Positions 8,875 through 17,625 of a DNA stretch of 55,965 nt are shown piece by piece. The stretch lies in the NCBI GenBank assembly GCA_017549815.1, contig JAFYNH010000091.1, positions 1 through 55,965 on the forward strand. Direction: 5' to 3'. The notes under the pieces were generated by a model. It searched no databases and had not been told where the DNA came from. It was given only the letters and a program-made list of their open reading frames with translations. A program made the translations under genes and the position numbers. The DNA comes from Selenomonadaceae bacterium. Its GTDB lineage: Bacteria > Bacillota > Negativicutes > Selenomonadales > Selenomonadaceae. Each line of letters opens with the position of its first letter. The first letter of the stretch is position 1.

Positions 8875-11040
8875 TTATGCCATCCCCTTTTTCTGTTGCA
8901 GTGCTTGAATAACTTTATAGCAATTCGCTCTGACGTTGATATAGTCGTCAATGCCCGCCTCTTTGTAAGGCTCAACCATTTCAGCAGGAGCCGTGCCCGC
9001 AAGATAAACTATCGCATTGGGCAAAGCCTCATGAAGTTTCGGAGCAAGTGCGGGAACTATTTCGGGATAAGTCGGGTCGGTCGAACAAATTACAACTGCG
9101 TCCGCGCCCGATTCTTTAGCTGCTTGAGCCGCTTCGTCGACAGTTGCAAAGCCGTTATTGCCCAAAACTTCAAACGCGCCGACTTGCAAAAATCCCGTAG
9201 TAAAATCTGCGCGGGCTTTATGTTGCGGTATCGGTCCCATGTTGGCGAGGAAGACTTTAACATTATCGCCCGTTTCGGCTTTGAATTTCTCTGTTTTTTC
9301 GCGCAGAGCCTCAAAACGTTCGCTCCAACGATGCGCCTCGATTGATTTAATCTCTTCAACTTCAGCCGTTCCGAGTGCTTGACGAAGTTCGGCGATAGTC
9401 GCGCCCTTTTCAGCCGCCGCAATAACCGTTTCCGCGTCGTCGGCGTTGATATTGGCAAGCGCGTCTTTAGCATTGACGGTTGAAAGATAAACGTCAATCG
9501 TAACCTTGCGAACCTTAAGATTTTCTTCCTGACTTTCTGCGCGGGCGTCAATGCGCTCCTCAGTCATATTGGCATACATATTGTTGCCGACGATTCTGTC
9601 CTTGCGAGTCTCCGCCGCTTTGAAACGAGCCGCCAAAACTTTAGCAATTTCGTCTTGCGGATAACCTTCCTTAAGCGCGGCAACAATCCCGCCCTTGCCT
9701 TCGATAACTTGGAACTCTGCCCAAATCTTTTCTTTAATCTCTTTGGTAAGAGTTTCGACAGCCCACGAGCCGCCCGCAGGATCAATCGGTTGAAGAAGTC
9801 CGAATTCTTCTTGCAAGATAATCTGCATGTTGCGAGCAATACGACGGCTGAATTCGTCGCCCTTGCGAACGGGTTCATCAAACGTCGAATTCTCAAAGCT
9901 GTCGACGCCGCCGACTACGCCGCTGAAAAGTTGAGTCGTTTCGCGGAGCATGTTGACATACGGGTCGTAAACGGTGCTAAAGAATTTGGCGGGGCGTCCG
10001 TGAACGTGAATTTTTTGAGATTCTTCATTGCCGCCGAATTCCTTAATAATCTGCGCCCAAATCGGACGGACTGCGCGGAGTTTGGCAATTTGCATAAAGA
10101 AATTCGCGCCCATTGAAAAGCCGAACATAATTTGACTTGCCGCCTCGTCAATCGTCAAGCCGCGTTCAAGCAAAGCGCGGAGATAAGCAACACCCGCCGA
10201 AATCGTGTAGGCGACTTCTTGAACGTCATTTGCGCCGCCGTTACTGAACACGTCGCTTTGTACAAAAATCGTCTTGACTTCGGGCGCGTTTTTGAGAGTC
10301 CATTTGGCAACGGTTGCCGCCTCGTCGAAAAGTTTATCTACCGATTGATTCAGTGTGCCGTTGGCGACATATTCGCAAATCGGATTGGCTCCGATAACGC
10401 CGCGCAGTTTTGAAACGTCACCGCCATTTTTCTTGACAGCCGCCACAATCAGCGCGAGAAGTGGCAAGGCACTTTCGCCCGTGTAGACGTAAAGCGGATA
10501 AGTGTCGAGTTTGAGACCTTTAAGCAATGCCGTAACGTCGCCGAGAGTCGTTAAGCTTACACCGCCGTTGCCTATGTGTTTGCATTCGCGGGCGTCTTTA
10601 GCCTTGCGAGTGGCGCAATCGACTTTGACATTGTAAATCGTGCTACCTTTGGCAATCTCGCGCTGAAGGAGTTCGTTATTTTCCTTAGGAAGGGTTTCAT
10701 CGCAAGCCTGCGCGATACCCCACGGCGCGTTGACATAGCCGTTAGCCTCGACGCCGCGCAGATAATCACCCATGCCGGGATAAGATTTGGCGGGTTGAAT
10801 CGGCTCTGTGTCCGCGTGGAAGTACATCGGAGAAAACGTTATGCCCTCGTATGTCTTCGTGTACATTTTTTTATCGAAGGGAATTCCTTTTAATAAAACT
10901 TCACACGCGGCTTTCCACTCCTCATACGACGGGATTTCGAACTCGTCAAGCGGAACTTCAGGAAAATCTGTTTGTGCCTCTGCCTTGCGAATCAAATCTT
11001 GTAAATCTAATTCGCTGGAAGAATTTTTTTCATTGCTCAT
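8875..11040 (-). CDS. mutA: Methylmalonyl-CoA mutase small (non-catalytic) subunit
   Basis: 721 residues, homologous over its length to MutB but without the D-x-H-x-x-G cobalamin ligand; the equivalent place reads MGPIPQHKARADF. This is as expected for the small subunit of the heterodimeric bacterial enzyme. Barrel residues such as 'AGGSWAVETLTKEI' and 'FGFSMGANFFMQIAKLRA' are family-typical. The ATG at 11040 has AGGAGG 13 bases upstream, and a second AAAGGAGGCAAG occurs about 45 bases further up. It is the first gene of mutA-mutB; neither a mutase chaperone (meaB) nor an epimerase is nearby. Confidence 0.95.
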   Translation of the reverse strand: MSNEKNSSSELDLQDLIRKAEAQTDFPEVPLDEFEIPSYEEWKAACEVLLKGIPFDKKMYTKTYEGITFSPMYFHADTEPIQPAKSYPGMGDYLRGVEANGYVNAPWGIAQACDETLPKENNELLQREIAKGSTIYNVKVDCATRKAKDARECKHIGNGGVSLTTLGDVTALLKGLKLDTYPLYVYTGESALPLLALIVAAVKKNGGDVSKLRGVIGANPICEYVANGTLNQSVDKLFDEAATVAKWTLKNAPEVKTIFVQSDVFSNGGANDVQEVAYTISAGVAYLRALLERGLTIDEAASQIMFGFSMGANFFMQIAKLRAVRPIWAQIIKEFGGNEESQKIHVHGRPAKFFSTVYDPYVNMLRETTQLFSGVVGGVDSFENSTFDEPVRKGDEFSRRIARNMQIILQEEFGLLQPIDPAGGSWAVETLTKEIKEKIWAEFQVIEGKGGIVAALKEGYPQDEIAKVLAARFKAAETRKDRIVGNNMYANMTEERIDARAESQEENLKVRKVTIDVYLSTVNAKDALANINADDAETVIAAAEKGATIAELRQALGTAEVEEIKSIEAHRWSERFEALREKTEKFKAETGDNVKVFLANMGPIPQHKARADFTTGFLQVGAFEVLGNNGFATVDEAAQAAKESGADAVVICSTDPTYPEIVPALAPKLHEALPNAIVYLAGTAPAEMVEPYKEAGIDDYINVRANCYKVIQALQQKKGMA

Positions 11041-11129
11041 ACTTTTTTCTTTGCCTCCTATAAAAAATTTTTATCGAATGCGAAAAGTTTTTCTTGCCTC
11101 CTTTAAGCGTGATTATTGTTGCATATGAA

Positions 11130-11158
11130 ATGTTATTACAGTCAACGGTTTATGTCAA
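11130..11158 (-). promoter_or_regulatory. Promoter of mutA-mutB
   Basis: The minus strand has TTGACA (11158-11153), 17 bases, and TAACAT (11135-11130). The leader to mutA is about 90 bases and contains two AGGAGGCAA-like sites. I see no B12-box or cobalamin riboswitch fold in it. Confidence 0.6.
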
Positions 11159-11185
11159 CGTCGCCGAAAAAAAATCGCCGATTTC

Positions 11186-11866
11186 TTAATGAAAATTTTC
11201 CCCAAAATCCGATGCCAAAGCCAATACAGAAACTTTTTCCGCGCCTAATTCTATTAAAACTTTGGCGCATTCGCTGACCGTCGTTCCCGTCGTAAATATG
11301 TCGTCCACGATTAATATTTTCTTCCCGCGCAGGTCGACAAGCTCAATCGCCGCGAAAACTCCTTTCAAAATTTTTTGTCTATCCTCTTTGCCGTATTTGT
11401 AAAGCTTGGGCGTCGCGACCCGCCGAATTAAAATCTTTTTCAGCGGGATATTTTTTTTCGCTAAAAATTCCTCGAAAATTAATTCCGTCTGATTGAAACC
11501 ACGCTCCTTTAATCTTTCTGCGTGCAAAGGAACGGGAACTACGAAATCAACGCCATCCAGTAATTTTAACATTTCCTTACGATTTGATACGTCGTCAAGG
11601 ATTTTTTTCAGCGCGGGCAAGACGTTCAGATTATTATCGAACTTCAATTTGTGGAGCAAAGGCTGTAAGCCGTCCCGATACCGCGTCACGCGCAAAACCC
11701 TTGAAATAGGAAAGGGCGGCTTATCATAAAAATCTAAGCGCAAAATTTTTCCCGCGCATTTTTCGCAGAGTTGATAACGTTCGTCGACTATCTCCCGACA
11801 ATTCGGACAACGCGGCGGAAATAAAAAATACGTCACCGCCTCGAAAAGTTCTTTTAAAAAATTCAT
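11186..11866 (-). CDS. comF: ComF-family phosphoribosyltransferase-like protein
   Basis: 226 residues. An N-terminal four-cysteine zinc ribbon (CPNC...CEKC, residues 19-38) precedes a type I phosphoribosyltransferase fold with the PRPP-binding loop 'ILIVDDIFTTGTTVSECAKVL'. 'VVPVPLHAERLKERGFNQTELI' is the classic ComF/GntX signature. ComF helps single-stranded DNA uptake in competent bacteria, though many members serve unknown roles. It stands alone here, in opposite orientation to carA, with GGGGTGAGC before the ATG. Length is normal. Confidence 0.92.
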   Translation of the reverse strand: MNFLKELFEAVTYFLFPPRCPNCREIVDERYQLCEKCAGKILRLDFYDKPPFPISRVLRVTRYRDGLQPLLHKLKFDNNLNVLPALKKILDDVSNRKEMLKLLDGVDFVVPVPLHAERLKERGFNQTELIFEEFLAKKNIPLKKILIRRVATPKLYKYGKEDRQKILKGVFAAIELVDLRGKKILIVDDIFTTGTTVSECAKVLIELGAEKVSVLALASDFGENFH

Positions 11867-11997
11867 CAGCTCACCCCGAATTTGTATACAAAATTATTCG
11901 ATACACACAACGAAAATTATTGCAATGCCGCTTGCCGTGTGTTAAACTTTTTTTCGTTAGTATAACAAAATAATTTTAGATTTAGTAGGTGAACACT

Positions 11998-13086
11998 TTG
12001 AAAGGGAAATTGATACTGGCGGACGGCACGACATTTCGCGGGCAACTGTTTGGCGGCTCCAACGCCACAACGGAGGGTGAAGTCGTTTTCAATACGGGCA
12101 TGACTGGCTATCAGGAAATTCTGACTGACCCGTCCTATTGCCGCCAAATCGTCACGCTGACTTATCCGCTTATCGGCAATTACGGCACGGCTAAAATTTT
12201 TAATCAGAGTCGCAAAAGTTTCGTCGGCGGACTTATCATTGGCGAACTTTGCGAAAAACCTTCCAGCTCGTCTATGCAAAAAACTTTGGCGGAATTTCTC
12301 ACTGCCGAAAAAATTCCTTGCCTCTACGACGTGGATACTCGCGCCTTGACTAAAAAAATCCGCTCGGCGGGCACCATGAAAGGCGTTATCGTCAGCGAAT
12401 ACACTTCGCAGGGCACGATTAACGAAATGATGGCTCTGCCCGTCAGAAAAAATGTCGTCGAAATGGTAACGACGCCCGTTATGTACACGCTCGACGCAAG
12501 GGCGGACGCGCTTAACATCGTGACGATGGACTTCGGTATCAAGAAAAATATTCTCGACGCACTTCGCAAGCTTAACTGCAGAGTTACCGTCGTTCCCGCT
12601 AAGACGCCCGCCGAAGCTATTCTTGCGCAAAAACCCGACGGAGTCTTTTTATCAAATGGACCCGGCGACCCTAAAGACGTTCCCGACATTATTCGCGAAG
12701 TTCAGAAACTTATCGGCAAGCTCCCGATTTTCGGTATCTGTCTTGGTCATCAACTCCTTGCTTTGGCTATGGGCGCGAATACTTACAAATTAAAATTCGG
12801 ACATCACGGTTGCAATCAGCCCGTCAAAAATTTGGAAAATGGCAAAGTTGCCATTACGTCGCAGAATCACAATTACGCGGTTGATGCGAAGTCGTTGGAA
12901 AATCTGCCGCTCAAAGTTACTCACGTTTCGCTTAATGACGGCACAGTTGCGGGCATTCGTCATACTTCCCTGCCGATTTCTTCCGTGCAATTCCACCCCG
13001 AAGCCGCGCCCGGTCCAAATGATACTGTCCGTTTATTCGACGAGTTTATAGATAACATGAAGGGAAGTAGGGAAATAGGGAAATAG
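11998..13086 (+). CDS. carA: Carbamoyl-phosphate synthase small (glutaminase) subunit
   Basis: About 362 residues. CarA hydrolyses glutamine and channels ammonia to CarB for arginine and pyrimidine synthesis. The N-terminal domain 'KGKLILADGTTFRG' and the class I amidotransferase triad are present: GICLGHQLL (nucleophile Cys about 248) and the HPEAAPGP block. I favour the TTG at 11998 because TAGGTG precedes it by about 6 bases and it gives the usual MKGKL start; an in-frame GTG at 11989 is possible. The last ~8 codons (KGSREIGK) are encoded by a GGGAARTA tandem repeat that runs past the stop, so the C-terminus is probably strain-variable. Confidence 0.95.
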   Translation: MKGKLILADGTTFRGQLFGGSNATTEGEVVFNTGMTGYQEILTDPSYCRQIVTLTYPLIGNYGTAKIFNQSRKSFVGGLIIGELCEKPSSSSMQKTLAEFLTAEKIPCLYDVDTRALTKKIRSAGTMKGVIVSEYTSQGTINEMMALPVRKNVVEMVTTPVMYTLDARADALNIVTMDFGIKKNILDALRKLNCRVTVVPAKTPAEAILAQKPDGVFLSNGPGDPKDVPDIIREVQKLIGKLPIFGICLGHQLLALAMGANTYKLKFGHHGCNQPVKNLENGKVAITSQNHNYAVDAKSLENLPLKVTHVSLNDGTVAGIRHTSLPISSVQFHPEAAPGPNDTVRLFDEFIDNMKGSREIGK

Positions 13087-13109
13087 GGAAATAGGGAAGT
13101 AGGGAAATA
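13062..13109 (+). repeat. Six-copy octamer tandem repeat GGGAARTA across the carA stop
   Basis: GGG runs begin at 13062, 13070, 13078, 13086, 13094 and 13102, an exact 8-base period. The first three copies are translated as the carA C-terminus and hold its stop codon; the others fill the carA-carB gap. A complementary arm (CTACTTCCC, 13119-13127) pairs with the fifth copy (GGGAAGTAG, 13094-13102). Six evenly spaced G-tracts could also form a G-quadruplex in the coding strand. Confidence 0.85.
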
Positions 13110-13164
13110 GCTACTTCTCTACTTCCCTCATTCTCTACTACCTTAGCAAAAGGAGACATGAACT

Positions 13165-16100
13165 TTGCCTAAGAAAAAGAATCTCAATAAAATAATCGTC
13201 ATCGGTTCCGGACCGATAGTCATAGGACAGGCGGCAGAATTCGATTACGCCGGCTCTCAGGCTTGTCGTTCGCTTAAGGAAGAGGGCTTGGAAGTCGTCC
13301 TTGTCAATTCAAATCCCGCAACGATAATGACCGACGCTAACATTGCCGACCGCGTTTATATCGAACCGCTGACTGTCGACTTTTTAACGGCGATAATTGA
13401 AAAGGAACGTCCCGACGGTTTACTCGCGACGCTCGGCGGACAAGCAGGTTTAAATCTCGCTGTGCAACTCGCAGAAAGCGGCGCACTCGAAAAATATAAC
13501 GTCGAACTTTTGGGCACGTCGATTGAGGCGATTAAGAAAGCCGAAGACCGCGAACTTTTTAAGGAGCTTATGGAGCGAATCGGCGAACCCATTCCCGAAT
13601 CAACAATCGTTGAAGACATTCACGGCGCGATTGATTTTGCAAGGGAAATCGGCTACCCGCTGATTGTTCGTCCTGCTTATACGCTCGGCGGCACGGGCGG
13701 CGGCATTGCCAATAACGAAGAAGAACTTGTTGAAATCACTCTGCGCGGGCTGAAATATTCAATGATTGGGCAAGTGCTTATTGAACGCAGTATCGCGGGC
13801 TGGAAGGAAATCGAATATGAAGTTATGCGCGACGGCAACGACACTTGCATAACGATTTGCAGTATGGAAAACTTCGACCCCGTCGGCGTTCATACGGGCG
13901 ATTCAATCGTCGTTGCTCCTACTCAAACTCTTAACGACCATGAAGCGCAACTTTTACGCTCGGCGAGTTTGAAAATTATTCGTGCGTTGGAAATTGAGGG
14001 CGGTTGCAATATCCAATTCGCGCTCGACCCCAACAGCGATAATTACTATGTTATCGAAGTCAATCCCCGCGTCAGTCGTTCGTCGGCTCTGGCGTCAAAG
14101 GCTACGGGCTATCCGATTGCCAAAGTCAGCGTTAAAATCGCTATCGGCTACACGCTTGATGAAATTGTCAACGCCGTCACTCAAACGACGCGAGCTTGTT
14201 TTGAACCCAGCGTAGATTATATCGTTGTAAAATTCCCGCGCTGGCCTTTCGATAAATTTGTCTACGCCGATACAACGCTTGGAACGCAGATGAAGGCGAC
14301 AGGCGAAGTTATGAGCCTCGACCGCAGTTTTGAAGGCGCAATTCTTAAAGCCGTCCGCAGTTTGGAAATCGGCGTTAATCGTTTGCATATGCCTAAAATG
14401 GAAGAGTGGAGCGACGATAAAGTTAAAAGCCGCTTGTCGAAAATTAACGACGAACGCCTTTTCCTTATCGCGGAGGCATTGCGCAGAAATCTTGTCACGA
14501 CGGAAGAAGTTGCCGACATTACCAAAATCGACCGCTGGTTTATTGATAAGATTAAAAATATTACTGACATGGAAGTTAAGCTTAAGAAGGGCGAGCTTAA
14601 AGCTCAAACTCTGCGCGACGCTAAAACTTTAGGCTTTGCCGATAAATCTATTTCCGAGCTGACGGGCGTTGACGTAAAAGAAATTCGGGCAATGCGCAAG
14701 CAGTATAAAATTTTACCCGTTTATAAAATGGTTGACACCTGCGCGGGCGAATTCGAGGCAATGACGCCTTACTACTATTCGACTTATCGCGGCGAAGTTG
14801 ACGAGGTTGAAGTCAGCAACAACAGAAAAATTATCGTGCTTGGCTCCGGACCAATAAGAATTGGGCAGGGCGTCGAATTCGATTATTGCTCCGTTCATTC
14901 TGTCTGGGCACTGCGCGAGGCGGGTATTGAGGCGATTATCATCAATAATAACCCCGAAACCGTTTCGACCGACTTTGACATTTCCGACAAACTTTATTTC
15001 GAGCCGCTCACGACTGAAGACGTTTTGAATATCGTTGACAAGGAGAAACCCGACGGCGTTATTGTGCAATTCGGCGGACAGACTGCAATTAATTTGGCGG
15101 CAAGCTTAGCTGAGGCGGGAGTTAAGATTTTCGGCACGAGCGTTGACAATATCGACCGCGCAGAAGACCGCGAGCGTTTTGACGAAATGTTGACCGAATT
15201 AAATATCCCGCGTCCCAGAGGAATCAGCGTAACGAATCTTGACGACGCGATAACTGGCGCGGCTAAAATCGGTTATCCCGTCATGGTTCGTCCGAGCTAC
15301 GTTTTGGGCGGTCGCGCAATGGAAATCGTCTACAACGAGGAAGAACTTCGCGATTATATGAGCCGCGCAGTTAAAGTTACTCCCGACCACCCTGTCCTTG
15401 TCGATAGATATATGCAGGGCACAGAGGTTGAAGTTGACGCGATTAGCGACGGCGTTGACGTGGTTATCCCCGGCATTATGGAACACGTCGAGCGGGCTGG
15501 CGTTCACAGCGGAGATAGTATCGCCGTTTATCCGCCGCAAACTCTCCCGTCAAAAATTATTTACACCATAACCGACTATACAAAACGCCTTGCGCTTGCG
15601 TTGAACGTTAAGGGCTTGCTCAATATTCAATACGTCGTGGCGGACGGGCGCGTTTACGTTATCGAAGTCAATCCGCGTTCAAGTCGGACGGTTCCTTTCC
15701 TCAGCAAAGTCACCAACATTAAAATGGTAAATGTGGCGACGCGGGCGGCTCTCGGCAAGACTTTAAAGGAAATGGGTTATTATTCGGGACTTATTGAGCC
15801 GAAACCTTATGTTGCCGTTAAAGCTCCCGTGTTCTCGTTCGCGAAAATGCAGGACGTTGATATTTCTCTCGGACCCGAAATGAAATCGACGGGCGAAGTC
15901 ATGGGCATTGATTATCATTACGCTCGCGCACTTTACAAGGCTATCACGGGCGCGGGGATTATCATTCCTAAAAACGGTTGCATACTGTTTACGGTCGCCG
16001 ACAAGGACAAGGAAGAAATGAAACAACTCGCCAAAGCTTTTTCTGAACTGGGCTTTAAGCTCGTGGCGACGGAGGGTACGGCTAAGGCTTTGCAGTCAAT

Positions 16101-16392
16101 CGGCATTAATGCGGAAGTCGTCGGCAAAGTTCATCAACGCAGTACTGATATTATTCAGATGATTAAGCTCGGCAAAATTCACATGGTCGTTAATACGCAA
16201 GCTCCCGGCAAACACGTTGCCAAAGACGGATTCAGAATTCGCAGGGCGACGGTTGAATTAGGCGTTCCTTGCTTTACGAGCCTTGATACAGCTTGGGAAG
16301 TCATGCGCGTTTTAACCTTCATGCGCGACAGGAGATTAGTTTATTCGCTTGCCATTCAAGATTACGTCGGCGGCGGAGATGCTTTGTCATGA
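13165..16392 (+). CDS. carB: Carbamoyl-phosphate synthase large subunit
   Basis: 1075 residues, full length. Two homologous ATP-grasp halves each start with a '[19 protein letters not shown]'-like loop (second copy '[17 protein letters not shown]', about residue 555), and a C-terminal MGS-like regulatory domain contains '[14 protein letters not shown]'. It makes carbamoyl phosphate from bicarbonate, two ATP and ammonia supplied by CarA. The start is TTG at 13165 after AAAGGAGACATGAACT; an ATG at 13158 opens only a four-codon frame (MNFA) that overlaps this start. The stop overlaps the ATG of the ancestral brnT gene (ATGA). Confidence 0.97.
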   Translation: MPKKKNLNKIIVIGSGPIVIGQAAEFDYAGSQACRSLKEEGLEVVLVNSNPATIMTDANIADRVYIEPLTVDFLTAIIEKERPDGLLATLGGQAGLNLAVQLAESGALEKYNVELLGTSIEAIKKAEDRELFKELMERIGEPIPESTIVEDIHGAIDFAREIGYPLIVRPAYTLGGTGGGIANNEEELVEITLRGLKYSMIGQVLIERSIAGWKEIEYEVMRDGNDTCITICSMENFDPVGVHTGDSIVVAPTQTLNDHEAQLLRSASLKIIRALEIEGGCNIQFALDPNSDNYYVIEVNPRVSRSSALASKATGYPIAKVSVKIAIGYTLDEIVNAVTQTTRACFEPSVDYIVVKFPRWPFDKFVYADTTLGTQMKATGEVMSLDRSFEGAILKAVRSLEIGVNRLHMPKMEEWSDDKVKSRLSKINDERLFLIAEALRRNLVTTEEVADITKIDRWFIDKIKNITDMEVKLKKGELKAQTLRDAKTLGFADKSISELTGVDVKEIRAMRKQYKILPVYKMVDTCAGEFEAMTPYYYSTYRGEVDEVEVSNNRKIIVLGSGPIRIGQGVEFDYCSVHSVWALREAGIEAIIINNNPETVSTDFDISDKLYFEPLTTEDVLNIVDKEKPDGVIVQFGGQTAINLAASLAEAGVKIFGTSVDNIDRAEDRERFDEMLTELNIPRPRGISVTNLDDAITGAAKIGYPVMVRPSYVLGGRAMEIVYNEEELRDYMSRAVKVTPDHPVLVDRYMQGTEVEVDAISDGVDVVIPGIMEHVERAGVHSGDSIAVYPPQTLPSKIIYTITDYTKRLALALNVKGLLNIQYVVADGRVYVIEVNPRSSRTVPFLSKVTNIKMVNVATRAALGKTLKEMGYYSGLIEPKPYVAVKAPVFSFAKMQDVDISLGPEMKSTGEVMGIDYHYARALYKAITGAGIIIPKNGCILFTVADKDKEEMKQLAKAFSELGFKLVATEGTAKALQSIGINAEVVGKVHQRSTDIIQMIKLGKIHMVVNTQAPGKHVAKDGFRIRRATVELGVPCFTSLDTAWEVMRVLTFMRDRRLVYSLAIQDYVGGGDALS

Positions 16393-16412
16393 GCGATGTT
16401 GAGAGAATTATC

Positions 16413-16811
16413 GAAAGCGGCGTAAGACCCCTAACTTTAGTTTTTAGGATTTAGGGGTCAGGAACCAGTTCCTAAAAACTCGCTCCTAGTTCCTTTAGCA
16501 ATAAAAGAGGTTAGCCTTCCTCTCTAAAAAAATAGTGTAAAAAGAATCAACGGTTGAAACGAAACCGTTTTGGGGTGGTTGCGTCCCTTGCTTAACCTAG
16601 TCTCTTTGACTAGCTGCTGGAGGCATTAAACTCGCAAATACTACGAAAGGACGGTACAAATAAGTAAAAGTAAGCTGAAGCCGAAAGGTGACAGTGTAGG
16701 GGTTGTTTGGCACAGCCTGTGAGAATAAGGGCGCACGCTAGCGAATAAGGACTAGCCTCTACAGAGTTCAAACTTCTCATGAATCCCCTGCCTTTAGGCA
16801 TGGGGAATGTC
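16413..16811 (+). mobile_element. IS200/IS605-type relic A (399 bp, no transposase, omega-RNA-like right end)
   Basis: The left end has a subterminal hairpin, GACCCCTAA paired with TTAGGGGTC (about 16426-16459). The right end has the typical hairpin CCCCTGCC-TTTA-GGCATGGGG ending TGTC at 16811. No tnpA or tnpB frame remains. The left flank is TTATC, as for relic B, and no target duplication is present, which fits single-strand Y1 transposition. Ends were set by requiring the flanking brnT frame to rejoin; they may be off by one or two bases. Confidence 0.8.
16660..16811 (+). ncRNA. Possible TnpB omega-RNA (reRNA) scaffold in relic A
   Basis: The right-end region is rich in short stems: TGTAGGGG with CCTCTACA enclosing CACAG-C-CTGTG, the palindrome CGCTAGCG, and finally the CCCCTGCC/GGCATGGGG hairpin. 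In IS200/IS605 elements this end encodes the TnpB guide RNA, whose guide is the sequence right after TGTC. Here the guide would be AATAACAATCAAACGTTTCA, the second piece of brnT. There is no tnpB in the window; the 5' boundary is a guess. Confidence 0.5.
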
Positions 16812-16996
16812 AATAACAATCAAACGTTTCAGTGGGATTCGGAAAAAGCTACGTTTAATCGACAAAAACACGGTATTACCTTTGAGACGGCAGCGTTAAT
16901 CTTTGCAGACGAAAACCGAATAGAACGTTATGATTTCGCTCACTCTGACAATGAAGACCGTTATATAACAATCGGTCGAGTCAAAGAAGTTTTATC

Positions 16997-17190
16997 ATTC
17001 GCGCCGTAAGACCCCTAGCTTTAGCTATGGGGATATAAGGCGCATTTGACAAATTAGAAATTAAATAATAGTATTGCGCACTACCGTGGGGCACACGGGA
17101 AGTTACGCCTTTGGAGACTATGTAAGACGCAACCTCGGCGCAACAGTCGTTGAAGCAAGAATCCCTCCGGCTTTAGGCGTGGGGTGTGTC
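16997..17190 (+). mobile_element. IS200/IS605-type relic B (194 bp, no transposase, omega-RNA-like right end)
   Basis: The left-end hairpin is CCCC-TAGC-TTTA-GCTA-T-GGGG (about 17010-17031). The right end is a degenerate CCCTCCGGC-TTTA-GGCGTGGGG hairpin ending TGTC at 17190. Left flank is TTATC, as in relic A. Internal stems include CCGTG-GGGCA-CACGG, and 'GACGCAACCTCGGCGCAACA' resembles the conserved right-end RNA of TnpB elements. It sits inside the brnT reading frame. Confidence 0.8.
17055..17190 (+). ncRNA. Possible TnpB omega-RNA (reRNA) scaffold in relic B
   Basis: The right half of relic B keeps stem-loops expected of a TnpB guide RNA, ending in the TTTA-loop hairpin. The adjoining guide would be AATTGTTGTCTATACTGAAC, the third brnT piece. 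The terminal stem is imperfect, so it may be inactive. The 5' boundary is approximate. Confidence 0.45.
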
Positions 17191-17273
17191 AATTGTTGTC
17201 TATACTGAACGCTTGGATAAGACACGATTAATTTCAGCACGAAGAGCGACTATTAGCGAAAGGAGGGATTATT

Positions 17274-17462
17274 ATGCTGGTAACGAAGGTTATTGATCTC
17301 AATGCACCTTTGACGCCCGAACAAGAGGCAGAACTTGACGCATTATCTAAAATGAGCGACGACGACATTGTTTTTGATGAGGATTGCCCGCCGCAAACCG
17401 AAGAACAACTGAAACAATTTAAGCGCGTCAATCCGCGTCGCAAAGAAAAGGCAGTTGGATGA
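17274..17462 (+). CDS. BrnA-like antitoxin (short)
   Basis: A 62-residue acidic protein following brnT, with AAAGGAGGG seven bases before its ATG. The N-terminal 'PLTPEQEAELDALSKMSDDD' and 'FDEDCPPQTEEQLKQF' match the toxin-neutralising half of BrnA/CopG-type antitoxins. The usual C-terminal ribbon-helix-helix DNA-binding part (V-T-L-R-x-D ... G-x-G-Y-Q) is missing, and no other frame downstream encodes it. It is either a short antitoxin type or a truncated one kept after its toxin was broken. Confidence 0.65.
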   Translation: MLVTKVIDLNAPLTPEQEAELDALSKMSDDDIVFDEDCPPQTEEQLKQFKRVNPRRKEKAVG

Positions 17463-17536
17463 ATTAATCGAAGTAACGCGCCGCCGATAAAGAAAAAGTA
17501 TTTTAAGGCAATCGGCAAAGAGATTTGAAAAATTCC

Positions 17537-17566
17537 TTCACAAAAATATAGAATACCTGTTATAAT
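17537..17566 (+). promoter_or_regulatory. Promoter of the hybrid histidine kinase gene
   Basis: TTCACA (17537-17542), 18 bases, and TATAAT (17561-17566) preceded by TGT, an extended -10. It lies 60 bases before the ATG. The 163 bases between brnA and the kinase hold nothing else that I recognise. Confidence 0.65.
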
Positions 17567-17625
17567 CTGGGGCAAGCTTAATTCAGAGTTTTGTCCCAAA
17601 TTTTTTTGAGAGTGAGGATTGATTA

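Larger units (their letters stand above)
16389..17296 (+). pseudogene. brnT: brnT toxin gene, interrupted by two IS200/IS605-type relics
   Basis: Three in-frame pieces add up to one BrnT-family ribonuclease toxin: 16389-16412 (MSDVERII, start overlapping the carB stop), 16812-16996 (NNNQTFQWDSEKATFNRQKH... to VLS) and 17191-17296 (IVVYTERLDK... to GNEGY). Joined at the two TTATC/AA junctions they give 104 codons with the family features F-x-W-D-x-x-K, KHGITFETA, HSDNEDRYITIG, VVYTER and ISARRAT-x-x-ERRDYY. The middle fragment could be translated alone from an ATG at 16779 inside the first relic, but it would stop at 17008 without the C-terminal catalytic strand. The toxin is therefore very likely dead. 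The last ~20 bases overlap brnA, as usual for this operon. Confidence 0.88.

Noticed and set aside
11041..11185. Cobalamin riboswitch before mutA
   Set aside because: The leader is only about 90 bases and lacks a B12-box; only a promoter and two AGGAGGCAA-like sites are seen.
16610..16819. A 69-codon minus-strand frame inside relic A
   Set aside because: It runs through the structured right end of the transposon relic and has no family match; such frames are chance products of omega-RNA sequences.
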